Positions 1 to 6,146 are shown, numbered from the stretch's first letter. The stretch: 6,190 nucleotides of DNA from Saprospiraceae bacterium (GCA_029262975.1 JAJCYJ010000092.1:1-6190); one strand, 5' to 3'. Translations and numbers: made by a program. Notes: a model not told the origin generated them from the letters alone.

Positions 1-40
1 ACTTACTACTCAATCCAATTACGCGCACAAATGAATATAG

Positions 41-120
41 TTCTACGCCCATTATAGTGGGTAGACCAATATTCACTGTAACTCTTTGCATATGTTCATT
101 TTTTTCCCATAGCAAAAAAA
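41..120 (+). repeat. Interspersed 80-bp repeat, left copy
   Basis: This segment aligns without gaps to 5994-6073 in the same orientation, with 67 of 80 positions identical by hand count. The match starts at TTCTACGCCC and runs through AGTGGGTAG, ATTCACT and GTTCATTTTTTT into an A-run. Its 3' part can fold into an A/T-only hairpin: CATTTTTTT (97-105), an 8-nt loop and AAAAAAATG (114-122). The two copies diverge most in the loop, while the T-run and A-run are kept, which suggests the fold matters. No ORF lies in it. It sits about 180 bp beyond the stop of the minus-strand peptidase gene. The function is unknown; an interspersed intergenic repeat is the simplest reading. Confidence 0.75.
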
Positions 121-173
121 TGCTCTCGAAATAATACCAGCCCGCAGGCTAGCAACCGCACCCGCTATTTCGA
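114..173 (-). terminator. Candidate terminator of the S9 peptidase gene
   Basis: Read on the minus strand, TCGAAATA (173-166) pairs perfectly with TATTTCGA (133-126). The 32-nt loop contains a small AGCC/GGCT stem. Five bases after the stem comes a run of seven T (120-114). A stem followed by a T-run downstream of a minus-strand gene fits an intrinsic terminator. Against this, the outer stem is AT-rich, the loop is long, the T-run is offset and the site is about 130 bp past the stop codon. The T-run also belongs to the interspersed repeat. A weaker alternative stem lies nearer the gene at 262-277 (TTAGT/ACTAA), followed on the minus strand by five T at 257-253. Confidence 0.3.
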
Positions 174-299
174 TTTCCAAACGCTTCTTTTGACTCTGCA
201 AATCCTACGTTTTCTCATTATTAAATATAAATATTGTAATTTCTATTTTATGAAAAAGTCATTAGTACCCACACTAAGGGGGTTAATAACTATAGTTCC

Positions 300-2819
300 T
301 TATCGATTTTTAGGCTTGGCATCATTCATTTGTTTGATGTCCGTACTACTTTCTGAACTTCCCAATAAGTGTTCGCAAAAATAATCACTTCTTAACCAGA
401 AGAAATATTCGTTCATATCGCCGTATCCATGTCTTTGGCCTGGAAATATGAAAAAGTCAAATCGTTTATTGGCTTTAATTAGCGCTTTAGCCATTCTAAT
501 AGTGGCTGCAGGATGTACATTATTATCAATATCTCCTGTCGTAATTAGTAATTTACCTTTTAAATTTTTAGCTATATCCGGATTTTTATCGATGGCATAT
601 TTGAAAACAATTTCTCCTTTTTCATTTTCTTCTTCTGTTACACCGTGATGCTTTTCACTCCACCATCTATTATAGATATTATTCTCATGGTTACCGGAAG
701 AGGATACTGCAACTTTGAAAAAATCAGGATATACCAACATAGCCGCAGTCGACATAAAGCCTCCACCGGAATGGCCAAATATGCCCACTTTATTAATATC
801 GATAAAATCATGTCGGTCAGCTAATTGCTCGGCAGCATACTTTTTATCCGCTAATCCATAATCTCTGAGATTACCATATCCATAATTGTGATACCACTTA
901 GATCGTGCAGGATGGCCGCCCCGGTTACCAAGCGTGACAACTATAAATCCAAGTTGTGCCGTACGATCAGTTCTGTCCATTCTTGTCGAGAATGGTTTAT
1001 TTACGGCTTCAGTTTGTGGACCAGGATAAACATATTCTATCAACGGGTACTTCAAAATAGAATCGAAGTCAAATGGTTTGTACATGACTCCGTAAATATC
1101 TGTAATCCCATCGTCTGCTTTCACCTTATAGGGTTCTGGAAATTGATATCCTGCTGCAATCAAAAGTGATAGATCAGCTTGCTCCAAATCAAGAATTGTT
1201 TGCCCTTCATTATTTATTAATTTAGAGGCAGGAACAGTATTAACCCGGCTGTAATTATGCACAGAATATGTGTTTTGATCATTCAGATCAGGGAAGTGAT
1301 TATAATTACCAGGATTGAGTAACTGTAATCCTGTTCCATCAAAATTGACTCTATACAAATGATAATAATAAGGATCTTCGCCAGGTTCGCGTCCATTTGC
1401 CATAAAATACAAGACTCTGTTTTTAGAATCAATCCCTTCAATGCTCTGGCAATGAAAAGGTCCGGATGTAATCTGATTTTTCAAATTTCCCTGGCTGTCA
1501 TAAAGATAAAAATGCGCCCATCCATCTCTTTCAGACCAATGAATAAATTCGTCACCTCCATTTACTAATCCAAGCGTCCTCGTCTCAATATATGTATTGA
1601 GCCTTTCCTCGATTAATACTGTTACTTCACCTGTGGTAGTATTCGCATAACACACATCGATCCGCTTTAAATCGCGGCTTGTTCTGGTAAAATATAATCG
1701 ACTGTCATCCGGTGCCAGCCAGTAACGCCAATTCATATCATTATCTCGATCCACTTTCTTTCTGGGCGCACTGAGAATTGAAAGACTTTGGTCTTTAAAT
1801 GTGTCTACTTCTATCTGAATTCTGTCTTGGGAAGCAAAATCAAATACATACAATTCAAATTGTGGCGATTCCTTTTCCCCTGCCATCTGATACTTATAGG
1901 TTTCTAATGTAGGTCTGGGGTCTGCGGCATTATCCAGAACCCAGAGATCTTTCACCTCCCTATTATCAGATCTGACCAGTGCAAATTTATTGCCTCCTGG
2001 TCCCCATACTACATTTATTGATTTTCTTTTGTCTTTATCTTTTTCTAATTCCACGTTGTCTACTCCACGATTGCTCCCTCCAAAACTATAATCTTTTTCA
2101 CCATCCGTAGTCCACTGTGTCTCTACAATAGTTGAGTCTTTTTCTTTCTTTTGGGCTTTGAGATAATTCTCCCAGTCCATCCAATACAAATTATAATCTC
2201 GAGAAAACAACACATATGAAGAGTCAGGTGAAATCGATGCCCAATCCTGGTCATCTTTTTTCTTTTCGAACTCTTCGTCAAGCATCAATTTCTTAGTGCC
2301 CAGATCATATTTAAAATGCCATACTTTAGCAACTTTCTTCTTTTTCTTCTTCTTTTTATCGTCTGAATCCTCGTCTTTTTCCATATCATCCTCCTCCTCG
2401 TCATCTTCTTCTTCATCGATTTCCACAAGTTTGCTCGTCACTTGCCACTGCAGCATTTTATCCCTATCAATAAATTTCAGTTTTTCTATTTGCAAATGAA
2501 GTGCATCAAAAGGATCTCCAGTCAACCTGGACATGTCTGCAGCTATTTGTGTATTATCAAATAGCAAAGATTTAGAAGCGGTCGATGGATTAACGATATA
2601 CCATTTCTTTCCGCTTGAAGTCTCATATTCATACCAGAATCTTCCACTATGTTTTAGCCAATGGGGAGAAACGGAAGTAGAAAAAACCATTTTCTTTAAC
2701 TTATCCGGTGAAAATCTGTCAGCCAGTTCATAATTTGGTTCTGGTGTATTCTGCGCTTCTAACACGGTATGTATTGTACATAAAAAGCTCATTATCAATA
2801 GAGTACACAATTTTTTCAT
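300..2819 (-). CDS. Secreted S9-family serine peptidase (DPP IV / prolyl oligopeptidase-like)
   Basis: The 839-residue product is an exported serine peptidase of the S9 family, which cleaves short peptides, often next to proline. Residues 1-23 are a Sec signal peptide (MKK, hydrophobic LCTLLIMSFLC, probable cleavage after EAQ) with no convincing lipobox. Residues about 30-560 match the DPP IV-type beta-propeller, with blade-like stretches such as SPDSSYVLFSRDYNLYWMD and HWSERDGWAHFYLYD. Residues about 570-820 are the alpha/beta-hydrolase domain. The nucleophile is S684 in GHSGGG, the acid D765 in GDIDNNVHP, the base H797 in GQRHGYG, and Y598 in VYPGP is the likely oxyanion tyrosine. A highly charged insert fills residues 134-162 (acidic run, then eight Lys). 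The DPP IV double-Glu motif is not evident, so dipeptidyl specificity is unproven. The protein is longer than typical bacterial relatives, partly through the insert and a polar tail after about 820. No T9SS C-terminal domain is seen. The ATG is chosen because it begins the signal peptide; no Shine-Dalgarno precedes it. Confidence 0.93.
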   Translation of the reverse strand: MKKLCTLLIMSFLCTIHTVLEAQNTPEPNYELADRFSPDKLKKMVFSTSVSPHWLKHSGRFWYEYETSSGKKWYIVNPSTASKSLLFDNTQIAADMSRLTGDPFDALHLQIEKLKFIDRDKMLQWQVTSKLVEIDEEEDDEEEDDMEKDEDSDDKKKKKKKKVAKVWHFKYDLGTKKLMLDEEFEKKKDDQDWASISPDSSYVLFSRDYNLYWMDWENYLKAQKKEKDSTIVETQWTTDGEKDYSFGGSNRGVDNVELEKDKDKRKSINVVWGPGGNKFALVRSDNREVKDLWVLDNAADPRPTLETYKYQMAGEKESPQFELYVFDFASQDRIQIEVDTFKDQSLSILSAPRKKVDRDNDMNWRYWLAPDDSRLYFTRTSRDLKRIDVCYANTTTGEVTVLIEERLNTYIETRTLGLVNGGDEFIHWSERDGWAHFYLYDSQGNLKNQITSGPFHCQSIEGIDSKNRVLYFMANGREPGEDPYYYHLYRVNFDGTGLQLLNPGNYNHFPDLNDQNTYSVHNYSRVNTVPASKLINNEGQTILDLEQADLSLLIAAGYQFPEPYKVKADDGITDIYGVMYKPFDFDSILKYPLIEYVYPGPQTEAVNKPFSTRMDRTDRTAQLGFIVVTLGNRGGHPARSKWYHNYGYGNLRDYGLADKKYAAEQLADRHDFIDINKVGIFGHSGGGFMSTAAMLVYPDFFKVAVSSSGNHENNIYNRWWSEKHHGVTEEENEKGEIVFKYAIDKNPDIAKNLKGKLLITTGDIDNNVHPAATIRMAKALIKANKRFDFFIFPGQRHGYGDMNEYFFWLRSDYFCEHLLGSSESSTDIKQMNDAKPKNR

Positions 2820-3142
2820 ATCAGGAAGTCTTTATATTTATCATTAGGTTGGGAAAGATAGGGAAATAGTCGAAAATAGGCAGTTTGCTTTACCCTATCG
2901 GACTGAAATGCCTATGAATCACAAAATGTAGTCTTGAAAAGAGCTAAGACGATAGTCTATGATGAAGAGAATGACTATAGCCAGCGTGGAGAGCTTGGTG
3001 CTACTGATTATATAATTTACACTTTACATAATTAGAACCAAAATATATTCCACGATTCTATCCCCATTGACGAGGTCAGGGGGTGGAATTGACCACAATT
3101 TATAACATTCAATTATTCCTGAAATTCACAAATTAAAACACA

Positions 3143-3191
3143 GCTGGCACGAGCCTCTGACTCGTACTTTTCTAATCTCGTCTCCCGACGA
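3143..3191 (+). repeat. REP-like two-hairpin element, copy 1 (forward)
   Basis: The first hairpin (3146-3168) pairs GGCACGAGCC with GACTCGTACT around a TCT loop, with three mismatched positions. After a 9-nt spacer comes a small perfect hairpin (3178-3191), TCGTC-TCCC-GACGA. The element matches the reverse complement of 3364-3412: both share GCTGG, ACGAG, CTCTGACTCGTAC, CTAATCT and TCGTCT. Hairpin pairs of this size in intergenic DNA resemble REP elements acted on by RAYT transposases, but no such gene is in the window, so the assignment is an inference. The mismatches in the large stem suggest an older, decaying copy. Confidence 0.7.
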
Positions 3192-3249
3192 AGCTTCAGA
3201 ATAATTACTTCTCAAGTACAAAAAATAATTATAGAAAACCTCGGAAGTG

Positions 3250-3300
3250 GGTATTGATAAATTTAAAAATACCTCATTTGACAAAACGATGTGTCAATAC
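3250..3300. repeat. Overlapping inverted repeats between the REP-like pair
   Basis: Three short perfect inverted repeats overlap here. GGTATT (3250-3255) pairs with AATACC (3268-3273). GTATTGA (3251-3257) pairs with TCAATAC (3294-3300). TTGACA (3278-3283) pairs with TGTCAA (3292-3297). The second encloses the third and competes with the first, so the transcript or single strand could switch between two folds. TTGACA also resembles a sigma70 -35 box, but no convincing -10 follows at the right spacing. In AT-rich DNA such short repeats can arise by chance, so the role is uncertain. Confidence 0.4.
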
Positions 3301-3363
3301 ATTTATATCTTTTTATTTCCCTATGTAATATAAGTGAAAGATACGCATCGATGCTTTTTTCTC

Positions 3364-3412
3364 TCGTCTGAAGACGAACAGATTAGGGTACGAGTCAGAG
3401 ACTCGTACCAGC
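3364..3412 (-). repeat. REP-like two-hairpin element, copy 2 (inverted)
   Basis: The large hairpin (3387-3409) is perfect: GGTACGAGTC pairs with GACTCGTACC around AGA, a 10-bp stem with a 3-nt loop. The small hairpin (3364-3377) pairs TCGTCT with AGACGA. The spacer is 9 nt. Read on the minus strand the order is large hairpin, spacer, small hairpin, the same as copy 1, so the two copies face each other about 170 bp apart as in a BIME. The perfect stem suggests this copy is more recent or selected. It is followed by about 200 bp of AT-rich DNA leading to the hydrolase start. Confidence 0.75.
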
Positions 3413-3610
3413 ATAAGCGACACATTAATTTAAAATAAAAACAGAACCGAATTTTCAATGTAATAAACTAAAATATTATAATAAATATAGTTGATATCAT
3501 GTTTATAATCCCTATATTTTAGGTATGTTTTAAAAAACACACTTTACAAGATATCACCAAGAATTATATGTTAGCTATATTCACTTCCAAATTATACTAA
3601 ATCTCCTTAG

Positions 3611-5302
3611 ATGAAAACAGCAAGCAGTGCACTATCTTTTATAATTCTCGTCTCCTTATTTATCATCACTTCCTTGACAGCACAACCCTCGCTGGAAAAA
3701 TTAGAAGCCAAAGCCGATGAGATTTGTGCTTCCTGGCAATCGGATGGTCCGGGTGGAGTTATTGGAATTGTAGAAAATGGCGAATTGGTTTTCAGCAAGG
3801 CCTACGGACTCGCAAGTCTCGAATATGAAATTCCTAATATTACTTCCACAGTTTTTAATATCGCCTCGGTCTCTAAACAATTTACTGCCTATTCGATGGT
3901 CCTTTTGGAACAACAAGGGAAGCTGTCTATCGATGATGACATAAGAAAATATTTACCCGAAATACCTGATTTTGGTGAGACGATTACGATTCGTCATCTT
4001 CTAAATCATATAAGCGGTCTTCGCAATTTTCAAAATCTCCTGGGGATGGCGGGATGGCGGGAAGGGGAATCAATGACAAATGATGATCTGTTAAAATATA
4101 TGAGTCTGCAAAAGGAACTCAACTTTCCAGTAGGTTCTGAATACTTGTATTGTAATTCTGGATTTGTACTGGTGACTTTCATCGTAGAGAGGATTACAGG
4201 TATGTCCTTTCAGGAATGGACAAAAGCCAATATTTTCAATCCGCTGGGTATGACAAATACAGAATATCGGGAGGATATGGAGGCAATTCACCAAAATACA
4301 GCAACATCCTACGCCAAAAATGAAGATGGCACTTTCAGACAACTTCTTAAATACTGGACATATATGGGCAATGGCAATGTCTATACGACAGTAGATGATC
4401 TGGCAATATGGGTTGCAAATTTTGAAAACCATACCTTGGGAGGACCAGAAGGAATTAATCGACTTCTTGAACGGGGCATACTCACAAATGGCGACACCCT
4501 CACATATGCTTTAGGAATAGGGATCAATAAGTACCGCGGATTAAATCGTTATAGTCATGGAGGATCAGTAGGCGGATATCGATCAAATTTTGCTTATTAT
4601 CCAGGGTCCAAAACGGGATTTATCGTCATGGCCAATTTCAGCGCTGCGGATGCCGGTGGAAAGGCAATACAATTACAGGATTATTATCTGGAAGAAAAAT
4701 TTAATGTGCCTAAAAGTTCTACACCTCCGCGATATGTACATCTCACTTCTCCGATCGATATTGATCCTGTAGCGTTTGAAATGGTTACCGGAGAATATTT
4801 GGTCGAAGGTGTTACGGTAAAAATATTTTCTGAAGAAGGAAACATGTTTGCACATGCCATTGGCATAACACCTGTGTTGCCTCTGCAAGCCGCCTCTGAC
4901 ACTTCATTCTTCGTCCCTGATGCTGCACTCACTTTTTATATCCGAAAAGAAGCTGGAGAAAACCCCGATCGATTAATCATTTTAAGAGATAGTGATGTAC
5001 TCGGTGGTTATAAAATAGATCCGTCTTTAATTACCCCTGAAAATCTAAAACAATTCGAAGGAATCTATTATAGTCCTGAACTTAACACTGAATATAATTT
5101 TAAGATAAAGGATGACAAATTAATGTCCTTCCATCAAAGACATACTCCCGCTCAGATTTATCCGATGAATAAAGATAAACTCCGGGGTGAAGCTTTCTAC
5201 TTAAGCGAGATCGATGTTGTTAGATGGACAGATGGTTCTGTAAAAGGCATTCAAGTATCCAATGGCAGAGTAAGAAATCTATGGTTTGAAAAACGGCAAT
5301 AA
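3611..5302 (+). CDS. Secreted serine hydrolase, beta-lactamase/class C PBP-like
   Basis: The 563-residue product belongs to the serine beta-lactamase-like family (Pfam Beta-lactamase), which includes class C beta-lactamases, DD-peptidases, D-aminopeptidases and esterases. Residues 1-25 are a signal peptide (MKTASSALSF, then IILVSLFIITSL, cleavage near TAQ). The catalytic domain spans about 28-365. S86-V-S-K89 is the SxxK motif with the nucleophile, Y180-C-N182 is the YxN motif, and H316-G-G replaces KTG as in many non-lactamase members. Residues about 380-563 form a C-terminal extension of two similar beta-rich units (about 386-460 and 476-560), each opening with a GEY or GIYY pattern as in lipocalin-like/DUF3471 tails. 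All active-site motifs are intact, so the enzyme should be active, but its substrate (peptidoglycan peptide, D-amino-acid peptide or ester) cannot be assigned. The family name alone does not imply antibiotic resistance. No Shine-Dalgarno precedes the ATG, which begins the signal peptide. It is probably monocistronic. Confidence 0.93.
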   Translation: MKTASSALSFIILVSLFIITSLTAQPSLEKLEAKADEICASWQSDGPGGVIGIVENGELVFSKAYGLASLEYEIPNITSTVFNIASVSKQFTAYSMVLLEQQGKLSIDDDIRKYLPEIPDFGETITIRHLLNHISGLRNFQNLLGMAGWREGESMTNDDLLKYMSLQKELNFPVGSEYLYCNSGFVLVTFIVERITGMSFQEWTKANIFNPLGMTNTEYREDMEAIHQNTATSYAKNEDGTFRQLLKYWTYMGNGNVYTTVDDLAIWVANFENHTLGGPEGINRLLERGILTNGDTLTYALGIGINKYRGLNRYSHGGSVGGYRSNFAYYPGSKTGFIVMANFSAADAGGKAIQLQDYYLEEKFNVPKSSTPPRYVHLTSPIDIDPVAFEMVTGEYLVEGVTVKIFSEEGNMFAHAIGITPVLPLQAASDTSFFVPDAALTFYIRKEAGENPDRLIILRDSDVLGGYKIDPSLITPENLKQFEGIYYSPELNTEYNFKIKDDKLMSFHQRHTPAQIYPMNKDKLRGEAFYLSEIDVVRWTDGSVKGIQVSNGRVRNLWFEKRQ

Positions 5303-5342
5303 TAAAATTAACTCGTTGAGCAGTTAAATCATATTACATAAA

Positions 5343-5404
5343 TTAGAATTGTCATGCCCGCCTGCCTTTGGCAGGATTTTTATGAAAAATAATGCCAATT
5401 CTAA
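5343..5404. repeat. Nested inverted repeat around the terminator hairpin
   Basis: TTAGAATTGTCAT (5343-5355) pairs with ATGCCAATTCTAA (5392-5404), 12 of 13 positions complementary, enclosing the CCTGCC/GGCAGG hairpin. The whole is a 62-bp palindrome-like unit starting 41 bp after the hydrolase stop. It may be a tiny MITE-like insertion that supplies a terminator, or a terminator with an extended base. I see no target-site duplication. Confidence 0.55.
5361..5383 (+). terminator. Intrinsic terminator of the serine hydrolase gene
   Basis: CCTGCC (5361-5366) pairs with GGCAGG (5370-5375) around a TTT loop, and the stem is followed by ATTTTTAT. A GC-rich stem with a T-run, 58 bp beyond the TAA stop, is the best terminator candidate in the window. 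The same stem sequence recurs at 6108-6139 and 6147-6174 without a T-run, so the hairpin may come from a repeat family and act as a terminator secondarily. Confidence 0.6.
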
Positions 5405-5420
5405 ACAAACTGCAATTTCG

Positions 5421-5467
5421 AACCAGGGATTGCATCCCTGGTTGATAGATAAACGCTCCTTCAGAGC
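5421..5467 (+). repeat. REP-like two-hairpin element, second stem type
   Basis: AACCAGGGAT (5421-5430) pairs perfectly with ATCCCTGGTT (5434-5443) around TGC. After an 11-nt AT-rich spacer, GCTC (5455-5458) pairs with GAGC (5464-5467). The order and sizes equal those of the elements in the divergent intergenic region, but the stem sequences differ. No coding sequence overlaps it. It is probably a member of another REP-like family. Confidence 0.65.
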
Positions 5468-5636
5468 TATGATCTGTTCTCATAAATACAAAATTCTCTG
5501 ATTCTTAAAAACAATTGATGATTAGAAGATTATTTGTCAATCGCTCAACCCGTTAATTATTCTATTTTAAATATTGTCCATCAAATTGATTTCTTGAAGC
5601 AAGTTGTATCATCTTATGTTCGCTACTAATTTTATC

Positions 5637-5675
5637 CAATGGGTTCCTCCGGATGCGGACAGGTTCTACCCATTG
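5637..5675. repeat. Bulged hairpin
   Basis: CAATGGGT (5637-5644) pairs perfectly with ACCCATTG (5668-5675). Inside, CCTCCG (5646-5651) pairs with CGG (5656-5658) and AGG (5661-5663), with a GATG loop and a 2-nt bulge. The result is a 39-nt branched-looking stem in otherwise AT-rich DNA. It could be a structured RNA piece or a degraded repeat. No T-run follows, so it is not a terminator. Confidence 0.45.
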
Positions 5676-5691
5676 TGCCCATATTATAACG

Positions 5692-5727
5692 AATAGTTCA
5701 ATAGAATATAATCCTCATAGAACTATT
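5692..5727. repeat. Inverted repeat with long loop
   Basis: AATAGTTC (5692-5699) pairs perfectly with GAACTATT (5720-5727) around a 20-nt AT-rich loop. With one bulge the pairing extends to flanking CG bases. It lies 16 bp after the bulged hairpin. The function is unknown, and chance is possible in AT-rich DNA. Confidence 0.35.
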
Positions 5728-5824
5728 TCGTAATAATTAGAAATGAATCCACCTGACCAATATAAATCATGTTTCTGATTCAATAAATAATAATTTATCA
5801 TACCTGTCCAAAACGATGTTTTAA

Positions 5825-5874
5825 TGACTTCGGAGAAGTCACATATTTGTAGCCCATAGCGTCAGCTATGGGTT
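5825..5874 (-). repeat. REP-like two-hairpin element, third stem type
   Basis: On the plus strand a small hairpin comes first: TGACTTC (5825-5831) pairs with GAAGTCA (5835-5841) around GGA. A 9-nt spacer follows, then the large hairpin: AGCCCATAGC (5851-5860) pairs with GCTATGGGTT (5865-5874) around GTCA, with one G-T wobble. On the minus strand it reads large hairpin, spacer, small hairpin, like the other three. GTAG (5849-5852) abuts the large stem, reminiscent of the tetranucleotide that marks REP sequences recognised by RAYT transposases, though one such match may be chance. Confidence 0.65.
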
Positions 5875-5894
5875 TAAGGTATCATATATTCTAC

Positions 5895-5930
5895 GTTTGG
5901 CGTGATTTTTTTGTAAAAATCATGTCAAAC
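5895..5930. repeat. 16-bp hairpin with tetraloop
   Basis: GTTTGGCGTGATTTTT (5895-5910) pairs with AAAAATCATGTCAAAC (5915-5930) around TTGT. All 16 positions pair on the plus-strand RNA if two G-U wobbles are allowed; on the minus strand those two become C-A mismatches. That asymmetry favours a plus-strand RNA fold over a symmetric DNA site, but it is also what two mutations in an old palindrome would give. No T-run follows on the plus strand. Confidence 0.6.
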
Positions 5931-5993
5931 ATTTATTTCAATTGGGCTCAGGGCGGTGATTTGATATTCGTTACAAATTGTAATATAAATGGG

Positions 5994-6073
5994 TTCTTCG
6001 CCCTTTGTAGTGGGTAGGCCAAAATTCACTTTAACTCTTGACATTTGTTCATTTTTTTTCAGTCGCAAAAAAA
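5994..6073 (+). repeat. Interspersed 80-bp repeat, right copy
   Basis: This is the partner of 41-120, in the same orientation, with 13 mismatches and no gaps. The T8 (6052-6059) and the following A9 (6067-6075) can pair around a 7-nt loop. The copies stop matching at the end of the A-run: the right copy continues into a GC-rich block with hairpins, while the left one continues into different sequence. The 3' boundary of the repeat is therefore probably near the A-run. Confidence 0.75.
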
Positions 6074-6087
6074 AACAGCCTGTCCGC

Positions 6088-6097
6088 CCACCGGTGG
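6088..6097. repeat. Perfect 10-bp palindrome
   Basis: CCACCGGTGG is a perfect palindrome at the start of the GC-rich block, 12 bp after the A-run of the right repeat. It may be part of the repeat's tail or a protein-binding half-site pair. There is no further evidence. Confidence 0.35.
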
Positions 6098-6107
6098 AAA
6101 CCAAAAA

Positions 6108-6139
6108 CCTGCCTGCTCGGACGTGTCCTCACGGGCAGG
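6108..6139. repeat. Nested GC-rich hairpin
   Basis: CCTGCC (6108-6113) pairs with GGCAGG (6134-6139). Inside, GGAC (6119-6122) pairs with GTCC (6125-6128) around GT. It shares its outer stem with the next hairpin and with the terminator at 5361-5375. It is probably part of an interspersed GC-rich repeat family; no T-run follows. Confidence 0.5.
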
Positions 6140-6146
6140 GAGGAAT

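Larger units (their letters stand above)
2820..3610. other. Divergent intergenic region between the two hydrolase genes
   Basis: This 791-bp stretch separates the start codons of the two divergent genes and must hold both promoters. I found no good Bacteroidota promoter (TTG with TAnnTTTG) or sigma70 pair near either start, and no Shine-Dalgarno. It contains an inverted pair of two-hairpin repeats (3143-3191 and 3364-3412) with a cluster of inverted repeats between them. A bulged hairpin near 3062-3082 pairs CCCC with GGGG and TGAC with GTCA. The 190 bp before the plus-strand gene are very AT-rich and contain a short TGTTTT/AAAACA hairpin (3526-3539). No ORF with coding character is present. 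Confidence 0.7.

Noticed and set aside
190..384. 64-codon open frame on the plus strand near the left edge
   Set aside because: It overlaps the 3' end of the S9 peptidase gene on the opposite strand, and its translation has no recognisable domain. It is most likely a shadow.
2296..2499. Plus-strand open frame rich in Phe and Ser
   Set aside because: It is the antisense of the Lys/Asp/Glu insert in the peptidase; the composition follows directly from that low-complexity coding DNA.
300..2819. Type IX secretion C-terminal signal on the peptidase
   Set aside because: The C-terminus (about 820-839) is a short polar tail without the beta-rich, Gly-containing pattern of that domain.
2820..3610. 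Promoters for the two divergent genes
   Set aside because: Both must lie here, but I found no TAnnTTTG box with an upstream TTG at usual spacing. The nearest look-alikes (TATGTTTT at 3524, TTTACA/TATATG at 3543-3570, and CGAAAATA at 2871-2878 read on the minus strand) are too weak to annotate.
4091..4432. 113-codon minus-strand open frame inside the serine hydrolase
   Set aside because: It lies wholly antisense to a well-supported catalytic domain and shows no motif or signal of its own.
3611..5302. Antibiotic-resistance beta-lactamase
   Set aside because: The family motifs are present, but the HGG third motif and the long C-terminal extension fit non-lactamase members; nothing in the sequence supports a resistance role.
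3143..5874. CRISPR array from repeated hairpins
   Set aside because: The elements differ in stem sequence, orientation and spacing, and there are no regular spacers or cas genes.
41..6073. Composite transposon bounded by the 80-bp repeats
   Set aside because: The repeats have no transposase, no terminal inverted ends and no visible target duplication, so a direct repeat alone is not enough.
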